Source of the DNA: Streptomyces rugosispiralis
GTDB lineage: Bacteria; Actinomycetota; Actinomycetes; Streptomycetales; Streptomycetaceae
Direction: 5' to 3'
NCBI RefSeq assembly: GCF_024505145.1
Contig: NZ_JANIAA010000018.1
Span: forward strand, 62,001-126,000
Length of the DNA: 64,000 nt
A program made the translations under genes and the position numbers. Every line of letters begins with the position of its first letter. The first letter of the stretch is position 1. Under the pieces are notes generated by a model. That model was not told where the DNA came from. It worked only from the letters and a program-made list of their open reading frames with translations, and searched no databases. Positions 1 to 7,994 of the stretch are shown one piece after another.

Positions 1-290
1 CGCTCCGCGCGCTTCACATCGATTTCGTCGGACAGCTCCGCGACCTCGGCCAGCAGTGAGAGCTTGTCGTCCGCGAAGGAGATGAATCCACCGTGCACCG
101 CGGTCACGACCGTTCCGCCGTCGACCGAACGGATGGTCACCGGGCCGGACTCCAGCACACCGAGCAGCGGCTGGTGGCCGGGCATGACGCCGATGTCACC
201 CGATGTGGTGCGCGCGATGACCAAGGTGGCCGCACCGGACCAGACACTACGGTCCGCCGCGACCAGCTCGACGTGCAGCTCAGCAGCCAA
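1..290 (-). CDS. atpC: ATP synthase epsilon subunit AtpC (3' end outside window)
   Basis: This is the F1 epsilon subunit, part of the central rotor stalk, which couples rotation to catalysis and can inhibit ATP hydrolysis. The visible 96 codons begin with a TTG (288-290) preceded by an ideal GAGGAG ribosome site, and read AAELHVELVAADRSVW followed by the VMPGHQPLLGVLESGPV type of beta-sandwich sequence typical of the family. It is the last gene of the atp operon, about 110 bases after atpD. The C-terminal helical part lies beyond the left edge. Confidence 0.95.
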   Translation of the reverse strand, partial: MAAELHVELVAADRSVWSGAATLVIARTTSGDIGVMPGHQPLLGVLESGPVTIRSVDGGTVVTAVHGGFISFADDKLSLLAEVAELSDEIDVKRAE

Positions 291-401
291 CGTGGCTCCT
301 CGGGTCTCTCCCTGCCGGGTCGGGCAGGGCTTTCGTCAAAGAATAACGGGCGTACGGAGAGGGGCGGGACCGGGCCCACCCCTCTCGCGGAGCAACCGGG
401 C

Positions 402-1847
402 TCAGGAGACGCCCAGCTCCTTGGCCTTGGCCTTCAGGTCATCCAGGCCACCGCACATGAAGAACGCCTGCTCGGGGAAGTGGTCGAACTCACCGTCGGC
501 GATCGCGTTGAACGCGGCGATGGACTCGTCCAGCGGCACGTCCGATCCGTCGAGACCGGTGAACTGCTTCGCCGCGTGGGTGTTCTGCGACAGGAAGCGC
601 TCGATACGACGGGCGCGGAAGACGGTGAGCTTGTCCTCCTCGCCGAGCTCGTCGATGCCCAGGATGTTGATGATGTCCTGGAGGTCCTTGTACTTCTGCA
701 GGATCGACTTCACGCGCGAGGCGCAGTCGTAGTGGTCCTGCGAGATGTAGCGCGGGTCCAGGATCCGGGACGTCGAGTCCAGCGGGTCCACCGCCGGGTA
801 GATGCCCTTCTCCGAGATCGGCCGGGAGAGCGTCGTCGTCGCGTCGAGGTGCGCGAAGACGTTCGCCGGGGCCGGGTCGGTCAGGTCGTCCGCGGGGACG
901 TAGATCGCCTGCATCGAGGTGATCGAGTGGCCACGGGTCGAGGTGATGCGCTCCTGGAGAAGGCCCATCTCGTCGGCCAGGTTCGGCTGGTAGCCCACCG
1001 CGGAGGGCATCCGGCCGAGCAGGGTCGAGACCTCGGAACCGGCCTGGGTGAAGCGGAAGATGTTGTCGACGAAGAACAGCACGTCCTGCTTCTGCACATC
1101 GCGGAAGTACTCCGCCATGGTCAGACCGGCCAGGGCGACCCGCAGCCGGGTGCCCGGGGGCTCGTCCATCTGGCCGAAGACCAGCGCGGTCTGCGGGAGC
1201 ACGCCGGACTCGGCCATCTCCTCGATCAGGTCGTTGCCCTCACGGGTGCGCTCGCCGACACCGGCGAACACGGAAACGCCCTCGTGCAGCTTGGCCACAC
1301 GCATGATCATTTCCTGGATGAGGACGGTCTTGCCGACGCCCGCGCCGCCGAACAGGCCGATCTTGCCGCCCTTGACGTACGGGGTCAGCAGGTCGACGAC
1401 CTTCAGACCGGTCTCGAACATCTCGGTCTTGGACTCGAGCTGGTCGAACGCCGGGGCCTTGCGGTGGATGGACCAGCGCTCGGTGACCTCGGACTCGGCC
1501 TCGGGCTCGTTGAGGATCTTGCCCAGGGTGTTGAACACCCGGCCCTTGGTGACATCGCCGACCGGCACCGTGATGCCGTCGCCGGTGTCGGTCACCGAGG
1601 CCTGGCGGACCAGACCGTCGGTGGGCTCCATGGAGATGGCGCGGACCAGGCCCTCGCCCAGGTGCTGGGCGACCTCGAGGGTCAGGGTCTTCTTCGCACC
1701 CTCCTGCGCCGGGTCGGCGACCTCGACGGTCAGCGCGTTGTAGATGTCCGGCATCGCGTCGACGGGGAACTCCACGTCGACGACCGGGCCGATGACCCGC
1801 GCGACGCGGCCGGCGGCCACAGCGGTTGGCTCAACAGTGGTGGTCAT
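402..1847 (-). CDS. atpD: ATP synthase beta subunit AtpD
   Basis: Catalytic subunit of F1-ATPase, 481 residues. The protein carries the Walker A loop GGAGVGKT, the LFFVDNIFRF Walker B strand and the ALAGLTMAEYFRD region, all as in bacterial beta subunits. The ATG at 1845-1847 (MTTTVEPTAV) is chosen because it matches the usual actinobacterial N-terminus; the reading frame stays open 34 codons further upstream, into atpG, but that part is not beta-like. Only 4 bases separate it from the atpG stop codon, so the two are translationally coupled inside the operon. Nothing is missing or unusual. Confidence 0.97.
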   Translation of the reverse strand: MTTTVEPTAVAAGRVARVIGPVVDVEFPVDAMPDIYNALTVEVADPAQEGAKKTLTLEVAQHLGEGLVRAISMEPTDGLVRQASVTDTGDGITVPVGDVTKGRVFNTLGKILNEPEAESEVTERWSIHRKAPAFDQLESKTEMFETGLKVVDLLTPYVKGGKIGLFGGAGVGKTVLIQEMIMRVAKLHEGVSVFAGVGERTREGNDLIEEMAESGVLPQTALVFGQMDEPPGTRLRVALAGLTMAEYFRDVQKQDVLFFVDNIFRFTQAGSEVSTLLGRMPSAVGYQPNLADEMGLLQERITSTRGHSITSMQAIYVPADDLTDPAPANVFAHLDATTTLSRPISEKGIYPAVDPLDSTSRILDPRYISQDHYDCASRVKSILQKYKDLQDIINILGIDELGEEDKLTVFRARRIERFLSQNTHAAKQFTGLDGSDVPLDESIAAFNAIADGEFDHFPEQAFFMCGGLDDLKAKAKELGVS

Positions 1848-1851
1848 AGTG

Positions 1852-2766
1852 TCAGTCACTCCCCGCGGAGGCGTCGGCCAGAGCGCTCGCGCCACCGACG
1901 ATCTCGCTGATTTCCTGGGTGATGTCGGCCTGGCGGGCCGCGTTGGCAAGCCGCGTGAGCGACTTGATGAGCTCTTCGGCGTTGTCGGTCGCCGACTTCA
2001 TCGCCCGCCGGGTCGCCGCGTGCTTGGAGGCGGCGGCCTGGAGCAGGGCGTTGTAGATACGGGCCTCGACATACCGGGGCAGCAGGGCGTCCAGGACGTC
2101 CTCGGACGACGGCTCGAAGTCGTAGAGCGGGAGGATCTCGCCCTTCTTCTCCTGCTCCTCCGCCTTGTCCGCGAGGCTGAGCGGCAGCAGCCGGTCCTGG
2201 ACCGGGGTCTGCGTCAGCATCGAGACGAACTCGGTGAAGACGATGTGCAACTCGTCCACGCCGCCCTCGGCCGTGGCCTTGAGGACGGCCTCGATCAGCG
2301 GGCCCGCGATCTTCTTGGCGTCCGCGTAGGTGGGGCTGTCGGTGAAGCCACCCCACGACTCCGTGACCTTGCGCTCACGGAAGGAGTAGTACGCCACGCC
2401 CTTGCGGCCGACGATGTAGGAGTCGACCTCCTTGCCCTCACGGGTGAGCCGCTCGGTGAGCTCCTCGGCCGCCTTGATCACGTTGGAGGAGTAGCCGCCC
2501 GCCAGACCCCGGTCGCTCGTGATGAGCAGCACCGCGGCGCGGGTCGGGTTCTCGCTCTCCGTGGTCAGCGCGTGCTGGGTGGTGGAGCCCTTGGCGACCG
2601 CGCCCACCGCTCGGGTGAGCTCGGTGGCGTACGGAGTCGACGCGGCCACGCGACGCTGCGCCTTGACGACGCGCGAGGCGGCGATCATCTCCATCGCCTT
2701 GGTGATCTTCTTGGTCGCGGAGACGGACTTGATCCGCCTCTTGTAGACCTTGGCCTGGGCACCCAT
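1852..2766 (-). CDS. atpG: ATP synthase gamma subunit AtpG
   Basis: The gamma subunit forms the rotating central shaft of F1. The 304-residue product begins MGAQAKVYKRRIKSV, continues with the conserved TKKITKAMEMIAASR helix, has the LITSDRGLAGGYSSN motif near residue 87, and ends with the ATDNAEELIKSLTRLANAARQ helix that pairs with the N-terminal one. Length and motif order are normal. It sits 2 bases after the end of atpA and 4 bases before atpD. Confidence 0.97.
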   Translation of the reverse strand: MGAQAKVYKRRIKSVSATKKITKAMEMIAASRVVKAQRRVAASTPYATELTRAVGAVAKGSTTQHALTTESENPTRAAVLLITSDRGLAGGYSSNVIKAAEELTERLTREGKEVDSYIVGRKGVAYYSFRERKVTESWGGFTDSPTYADAKKIAGPLIEAVLKATAEGGVDELHIVFTEFVSMLTQTPVQDRLLPLSLADKAEEQEKKGEILPLYDFEPSSEDVLDALLPRYVEARIYNALLQAAASKHAATRRAMKSATDNAEELIKSLTRLANAARQADITQEISEIVGGASALADASAGSD

Positions 2767-2768
2767 AC

Positions 2769-4340
2769 TCAGCCCTCGCCCAGCAGCTTGCCGTCCGAGG
2801 TCTCGAACTGCTTCTTGAAGCTGTCGACGGCCTCGCCCAGCGCAGCGATCGTGTCGTCGGACATCTTGCCGCCCTCGACGATGCTGGTCAGCAGCCCCTT
2901 GTGCTCACGGTGCAGGTAGTCCAGCAGCTCACGCTCGAAGCGGCGGACGTCCTCGACCGGCACGTCGTCCATCTTGCCGTTGGTGCCGGACCAGATGGAG
3001 ACGATCTCGTCCTCGGTGGAGTACGGGGCGTACTGGCCCTGCTTCAGCAGCTCGACCATGCGCGCACCGCGCTCCAGCGACGCCTTCGAGGCCGCGTCCA
3101 GGTCGGAACCGAAGGCGGCGAACGCCTCCAGCTCACGGTACTGGGCGAGGTCCACCCGGAGCCGGCCGGAGACCTGGCGCATCGCCCTGTGCTGCGCGGA
3201 ACCACCGACTCGGGAGACCGAGATACCGACGTTGAGGGCCGGCCGCTGGTTGGCGTTGAACAGGTCCGACTCCAGGAAGCACTGGCCGTCGGTGATGGAG
3301 ATGACGTTGGTCGGAATGAACGCCGACACGTCGTTGGCCTTGGTCTCGACGATCGGCAGACCGGTCATCGAACCGGAGCCCATGTCGTCGGAGAGCTTGG
3401 CGCAGCGCTCCAGCAGCCGGGAGTGCAGGTAGAAGACGTCACCCGGGTAGGCCTCACGGCCCGGCGGGCGGCGCAGCAGCAGGGACACCGCGCGGTAGGC
3501 GTCGGCCTGCTTGGACAGGTCGTCGAAGACGATCAGGACGTGCTTGCCCTGGTACATCCAGTGCTGGCCGATGGCCGAGCCGGTGTAGGGCGCCAGGTAC
3601 TTGAAGCCCGCCGGGTCGGACGCCGGGGCGGCGACGATCGTCGTGTACTCCAGGGCGCCGGCCTCCTCCAGCGCGCCGCGCACGGACGCGATGGTGGAGC
3701 CCTTCTGGCCGATGGCGACGTAGATGCAGCGGACCTGCTTCTTCGGGTCACCGGAGCGCCAGTTGTCGCGCTGGTTGATGATCGTGTCGACGCACAGCGC
3801 GGTCTTGCCGGTCTGCCGGTCGCCGATGATCAGCTGACGCTGGCCACGGCCGATCGGGGTCATCGCGTCGACGGCCTTGTAGCCGGTCTCCATCGGCTCG
3901 TGCACCGACTTGCGCTGCATGACCGTGGGGGCCTGCAGCTCGAGGGCGCGGCGGCCGTCGGTCTCGATCTCGCCGAGGCCGTCGATCGGGGCACCCAGCG
4001 GGTCGACCACGCGGCCGAGGTAGCCCTCGCCGACGGCGACCGAGAGGACCTCGCCGGTGCGGTGCACCTGCTGACCCTCCTCGATGCCACTGAACTCACC
4101 GAGGACGACCGCACCGATCTCGCGCTCCTCGAGGTTGAGGGCGAGGCCGAGGGTGCCGTCTTCGAACTTCAGCAGTTCGTTCGCCATGGTCGAGGGGAGA
4201 CCCTCGACCTTCGCGATGCCGTCGCCGGCAACGCTGACCGTCCCGACCTCCTCGCGCGAGGCCGCGTCCGGCTTGTACGCCTGGACAAAGTTCTCCAGTG
4301 CGTCCCGGATCTCCTCCGGCCGGATCGTGAGCTCCGCCAT
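2769..4340 (-). CDS. atpA: ATP synthase alpha subunit AtpA
   Basis: Non-catalytic nucleotide-binding subunit of F1, 523 residues. The sequence shows the Walker A motif GDRQTGKT, the GSMTGLPIVETKANDVSAF region and the VGGSAQHRAMRQVSGRLR segment characteristic of alpha subunits. The start is the ATG at 4338-4340 (MAELTIRPEEIRDAL); an upstream in-frame start would add 17 unrelated residues. It lies between atpH and atpG in the conserved operon order, with a gap of about 90 bases after atpH. Confidence 0.97.
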   Translation of the reverse strand: MAELTIRPEEIRDALENFVQAYKPDAASREEVGTVSVAGDGIAKVEGLPSTMANELLKFEDGTLGLALNLEEREIGAVVLGEFSGIEEGQQVHRTGEVLSVAVGEGYLGRVVDPLGAPIDGLGEIETDGRRALELQAPTVMQRKSVHEPMETGYKAVDAMTPIGRGQRQLIIGDRQTGKTALCVDTIINQRDNWRSGDPKKQVRCIYVAIGQKGSTIASVRGALEEAGALEYTTIVAAPASDPAGFKYLAPYTGSAIGQHWMYQGKHVLIVFDDLSKQADAYRAVSLLLRRPPGREAYPGDVFYLHSRLLERCAKLSDDMGSGSMTGLPIVETKANDVSAFIPTNVISITDGQCFLESDLFNANQRPALNVGISVSRVGGSAQHRAMRQVSGRLRVDLAQYRELEAFAAFGSDLDAASKASLERGARMVELLKQGQYAPYSTEDEIVSIWSGTNGKMDDVPVEDVRRFERELLDYLHREHKGLLTSIVEGGKMSDDTIAALGEAVDSFKKQFETSDGKLLGEG

Positions 4341-4429
4341 CTGGGTTCCCTGCTCTCCTTGTTGGGCCCGAAGTGTTTGACTACGGCCCAACTCGGGCCG
4401 CTTACATGCTTGTTGAGTTGGTGGCTGTG

Positions 4430-5245
4430 TCAGCCGGCCATCCGCCGGGTCGCCTCTTCGAGGCGGTCCGCGATGGTCCCGTTGATGACCTCGTCGCCGA
4501 TGCGCACCGAGATCCCGCCGAGGACCTCGGGGTCCACGTCCAGGTTCAGGTGCATCTTCCGTCCGTACAGCTTCCCCAGTGCGTCACCGAGCCGCTGCTT
4601 CTGCCGGTCGCTGAGCGGCACCGCGGAGGTGACGACCGCGACCGTACGGTCCCGGCGCTCGGCTGCCAGCTTGGACAGCTCGTCGAGACCCGCCTCCAGG
4701 CTACGACCCCGCGGGTGGGTCACCAGACGGATCACCAGCCGCTCGGTCCGCTGGTCGGCACGGCCGCCGAGCAACTCGCCGACCAGCCCGGACTTGGCGG
4801 AGACGCTCGCGCGCCGGTCGGTGAGCGCGCCGCGCAGCTCGGACGAGGAGGAGACGATCCGGCCGAACCGGAACAGCTCGTCCTCCACGTCGTCGAGGGT
4901 GCCGGCCCGCTCGGCCGCGACCAGGTCGGCGGCGCTGGCCAGCTCCTCGAGCGAGTCCACCAAGTCGCGCGAGCGCGACCAGCGGGCCCGGACCAGGCCG
5001 GAGACCAGGTCGATGGTCTCGCCGCCGACCTGTCCGCCCAGCACCCGCGCGGCAAGCGTGGCCTTGGCCTCGCCGGGCTGCGCCGGGTCGGTGAGGACCC
5101 GGCGCAGCGAGACCTCGCGGTCGAGCAGCGCGGTGACGGCGGCCAGCTCATCGGCGAGCTTCGTCGCGTCGACGGCCGTGTTGTCCGTCAGGGCGTCGAA
5201 GCGCTCGCGCGCGGCTGCCAGTGCCTCCCGGCTCGCTCCGTTCAT
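4430..5245 (-). CDS. atpH: ATP synthase delta subunit AtpH (OSCP)
   Basis: Delta subunit linking the peripheral stalk to the top of F1. The product has 271 residues, longer than the roughly 180 of proteobacterial forms but normal for streptomycetes. The N-terminal half is helical (MNGASREALAAARERFDAL) and the C-terminal part contains the family signature ISVRIGDEVINGTIADRLEE, near its end. Its ATG overlaps the atpF stop codon by 4 bases, indicating coupled translation. Confidence 0.95.
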   Translation of the reverse strand: MNGASREALAAARERFDALTDNTAVDATKLADELAAVTALLDREVSLRRVLTDPAQPGEAKATLAARVLGGQVGGETIDLVSGLVRARWSRSRDLVDSLEELASAADLVAAERAGTLDDVEDELFRFGRIVSSSSELRGALTDRRASVSAKSGLVGELLGGRADQRTERLVIRLVTHPRGRSLEAGLDELSKLAAERRDRTVAVVTSAVPLSDRQKQRLGDALGKLYGRKMHLNLDVDPEVLGGISVRIGDEVINGTIADRLEEATRRMAG

Positions 5246-5805
5246 CGGCCGGCCTCGGCCTTCGAGCCATCGGTCGCCTTCGCCTCGAGCTCGTCGAGGA
5301 ACCGGTCGATGGTGCGGCTCTGCCGGGCCACGTCCTCGAGCGACTCACCGACGATCCGGCCGGCCAGGTCGGTGGCGAGCCTGCCCACATCCTGGCGCAG
5401 GGCCTGAGCGGCCTGCTTCCGATCGGCCTCGATCTGCGAGTGACCGGCGGCGATGATCTCCTCACGCTGCCGCTGACCCTCCGCGCGCATCTCGGCGATG
5501 AGCGCGGCGCCCTGCTCCTGTGCCTCCTGGCGCAGTCGCGCGGCCTCGTGACGGGCGTCGGCGAGCTGGGCTCGGTAGTCCTCGAGGACCTGCTGGGCTT
5601 CGGCCTGAGTGGCCTCGGCCTTCTCCATGCCGCCCTCGATCGCCTCGCGGCGCTCCTCCAGAACCCGGTTGATGTTCGGGAGGAGCTTCTTGGCGAGGAA
5701 GATGAAGACGATGGCAAAGGCGATCAGGCCGATGACCAGCTCCGGGATCGGCGGGATGAGGGGGTTCTCACTCTCCTCAGCCGCCACCTGTACCAGGGCG
5801 TTCAC
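5242..5805 (-). CDS. atpF: ATP synthase b subunit AtpF
   Basis: Peripheral-stalk b subunit, 187 residues. A single membrane helix near residues 22-42 (ELVIGLIAFAIVFIFLAKKL) is followed by a long, highly charged helix rich in Ala, Glu, Arg and Gln up to about residue 165, as expected for the stator. It overlaps atpH by 4 bases and follows atpE after a short gap. Confidence 0.95.
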   Translation of the reverse strand: MNALVQVAAEESENPLIPPIPELVIGLIAFAIVFIFLAKKLLPNINRVLEERREAIEGGMEKAEATQAEAQQVLEDYRAQLADARHEAARLRQEAQEQGAALIAEMRAEGQRQREEIIAAGHSQIEADRKQAAQALRQDVGRLATDLAGRIVGESLEDVARQSRTIDRFLDELEAKATDGSKAEAGR

Positions 5806-5843
5806 ATCAGTGCCTTCCGTCTGTCGTGGTTAAAGCGGTCCGT

Positions 5844-6086
5844 TCAGGACTTGAAAAGGAAGCCCATGACGATACCGATCAGCGCGAGCGCCTCACAGAA
5901 GGCGAAGCCCATGATCTGGTTGGCGCGGATCAGGCCGGCTGCCTCGGGCTGACGGGCCAGGGCCTGGGTGCCGTTACCGAAGATGATGCCGACGCCGACG
6001 CCGGGGCCGATGGCGGCGAGACCGTAACCGATCGAACCGAGGTTGCCGGTGATGCCGTCGGCGGCGAGGGTCTGGAGAGCGGACAT
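5844..6086 (-). CDS. atpE: ATP synthase c subunit AtpE (proteolipid)
   Basis: Proton-carrying ring subunit of Fo, 80 residues with two membrane helices joined by the ARQPE polar loop. Glu65 in FCEALALIG is the proton-binding carboxylate. The ATG at 6084-6086 has an AAAGGAAG ribosome site upstream and gives the MSALQTLAADG N-terminus. A longer in-frame reading upstream passes through the atpB-atpE spacer and overlaps atpB, so it is rejected. Confidence 0.96.
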   Translation of the reverse strand: MSALQTLAADGITGNLGSIGYGLAAIGPGVGVGIIFGNGTQALARQPEAAGLIRANQIMGFAFCEALALIGIVMGFLFKS

Positions 6087-6163
6087 GCCGGTTCTTCCTT
6101 TGCGTTTCATGGGCCGGTGGGGGTTGGCCACCGGACGTCTGATGGTCTGGGAGGCAGGTGTGC

Positions 6164-6973
6164 TCAGTGGTGCTCGGCGAGCGCGCCCTGAACGTAGTTG
6201 CAGGCCAAGAGCACGAAGACGTACGCCTGGACAGCCTGGATGAACAGCTCGAAGGCGGTCAGCAGAATCGTCATCACGAAGGACGCGCCCGCGTAGGCGA
6301 TCCCGATGCCGTTCAGCAGGTACCAGGAGCCGATGGTGAACATCAGCAGCAGCAGGTGGCCGGCGAACATGTTGGCGAAGAGCCGGACCGCGTGGGTGAA
6401 GGGCCGGATGATCACGTTCGAGAAGAACTCGATCACGACGATCATCGGGAGGATCGCGCCGAGCTCCTTGTCGTAGCCGGTGATGTTCTTCCAGCCGCCG
6501 ACGAAGCCGTGCTTCTTGAAGGTCAGGTACATCCAGAGGACGTAGACGATGGCGGCGAGACCGGCCGGGAAGGCGATGATCGACGTCACCGGGAACTGGG
6601 CGACCGGAATGATCGACCACAGGTTCATGATCCACACGAAGAAGAACAGCGAGACCATGAGGGGGACGTACTTCTCGCCCTCCTTCTTGCCGAGGGCCTC
6701 GTAGACCAGCCCGCGGCGCACGAAGTCATAACCGGCTTCGCCGACCATCTGCAGCTTGCCGGGGACCACCTTGGCCCGGCCGAACGCGGCCCAGAAGAAC
6801 CAGACAATGGCGACGGTGCCCAGCAGCGCGAGCAGCATCGGCTTGTTGAAGTCGAATCCGCCCACCGAGAAGAGCGGCTCGAACTTGAACGAATGGAGTC
6901 CGGGTGCCGGGAAGCCGCACCCGTCGAAGATGTGGCAGTTCGTCTCGAAGGCGAGCGTCTGGTCAGAACTCAC
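6164..6973 (-). CDS. atpB: ATP synthase a subunit AtpB
   Basis: Stator a subunit forming the proton half-channels, 269 residues with five to six hydrophobic segments. The essential arginine lies in THAVRLFANMFAGHLLL, and the last helix (ELFIQAVQAYVFVLLACNY) is also typical. I start it at the GTG 6971-6973 because AAGGAG lies 6 bases upstream; the upstream ATG at 7039 would add 22 residues without family resemblance. About 260 bases separate it from atpI, enough for a second promoter, although none can be identified with confidence. Confidence 0.94.
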   Translation of the reverse strand: MSSDQTLAFETNCHIFDGCGFPAPGLHSFKFEPLFSVGGFDFNKPMLLALLGTVAIVWFFWAAFGRAKVVPGKLQMVGEAGYDFVRRGLVYEALGKKEGEKYVPLMVSLFFFVWIMNLWSIIPVAQFPVTSIIAFPAGLAAIVYVLWMYLTFKKHGFVGGWKNITGYDKELGAILPMIVVIEFFSNVIIRPFTHAVRLFANMFAGHLLLLMFTIGSWYLLNGIGIAYAGASFVMTILLTAFELFIQAVQAYVFVLLACNYVQGALAEHH

Positions 6974-7237
6974 CGCGAGCTCCTTCAGCGTGGCGCATGG
7001 GTACGGCAACCTCGTTGTGTCGGCGCGGCACACGGCCACGGAACGGCACTGGACTGGTCTTACGAATGTGGGAGCGGCTGATCGGCACGTGGCCGAGTGG
7101 CATGTCGGGCATCAGCTGCATGGGCCACCGATTCCGTCCCGTGAATTCGGGGGGTTCGGCTACCTGCGCCCGCTGTGCCTCAGATGGCACCGGACGATAG
7201 CAGGTGAGCGCACATGCTCTTATCCCGGCCCTACTTC

Positions 7238-7693
7238 TCACGGCGTGGACCCGGCGGGAGCGGACTTCTTCGCTCCCCCGGGCTTGCGTTCGTCCTCGGC
7301 TTCCGGCTCCACATAGAGGATCTTGGCCTTCATGTGCGCACGGGTCTGAGCCCCGACCCACACCAGGGTCGCGGCGAGCAGGGCGAGGGCGAAAGCCTTG
7401 ACGTTGAACAGCGTGGTGTCCTGGAACACCGCGAGCACGACCGCCACCAGCAGGAACTCGGCCATGAAGAGAACCATGCCCATGGCCTGGAACAGATGGG
7501 GCAGGTGCTTCGCCGTGCGCTCCAGCACGATCAGCCCGGAAGCCATCACCACCACGGCGACGAATGTGCCAAAGCCCGCGCCGATCGCTCCCTTGCCGCC
7601 TGCGAGCACAGAACCGACGGCGACGGCGACCACACCGGCGATGGCTGTGGGCACGGCGCAACTCAGGAGCGTTCTGGCGTCGTTGGACTGCAT
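7238..7693 (-). CDS. atpI: ATP synthase protein I (AtpI-like)
   Basis: Small membrane protein encoded at the head of atp operons; in other bacteria AtpI is thought to help assemble the c ring or to transport magnesium. The 151-residue product, from the ATG at 7691-7693, has four hydrophobic helices (for example AIAGVVAVAVGSVLAGG and FVAVVVMASGLIVLE) and a charged tail ending in KPGGAKKSAPAGSTP. Sequence conservation in this family is weak, so the call rests on topology and position upstream of atpB. Confidence 0.85.
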   Translation of the reverse strand: MQSNDARTLLSCAVPTAIAGVVAVAVGSVLAGGKGAIGAGFGTFVAVVVMASGLIVLERTAKHLPHLFQAMGMVLFMAEFLLVAVVLAVFQDTTLFNVKAFALALLAATLVWVGAQTRAHMKAKILYVEPEAEDERKPGGAKKSAPAGSTP

Positions 7694-7994
7694 GAAGGGT
7701 TTCTCCGGCAAGAGTCGGAAGCAACGATTCGTCGTGGACGAGCGTATCCCCGGGAACAGAGAGGACCTCACGAGGAAGAGCCGTCGCCCTACGGCCCCTC
7801 GGGTCTAGCACCGGGTTTAGTGAACGGTATCACAAACTATTTGATGAGGTCTTTACCCACCGAGTGTGCTGCACGTCACACGGGAGAGTTATGAGGTGTG
7901 TACCGTGCTGACGCCGTCCTGTGATCTTCACCGCTCTCACCGCACCCTCTTCCGTGGGCGATGACTGGGGACATCGGGGCGATGACTGGGGAGA
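7694..7994. other. Spacer upstream of the atp operon
   Basis: About 300 bases between the wecA-like stop and the atpI start, with no credible gene. It holds a CRP-like palindrome (7820-7833) and three imperfect copies of GATGACTGGGG-like sequence at 7959-8001, the last overlapping the wecA-like stop codon. The atp promoter is expected here. Confidence 0.6.
7820..7833. promoter_or_regulatory. CRP-like palindrome GTGA-N6-TCAC upstream of atpI
   Basis: The 14 bases GTGAACGGTATCAC form a perfect GTGA-N6-TCAC inverted repeat in a locally AT-rich patch, 127 bases upstream of the atpI start codon. This matches the half-sites recognised by CRP/FNR-family regulators, including Streptomyces Crp. Binding is an inference. 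Confidence 0.4.

Noticed and set aside
93..1910. A 605-codon open frame on the plus strand opposite atpD
   Set aside because: It is a high-G+C shadow of atpD, with Arg/Gly/Asp-rich composition and no family match.
2901..5456. An 851-codon plus-strand open frame across atpA and atpH
   Set aside because: It mirrors two certain genes on the other strand and has low-complexity composition.
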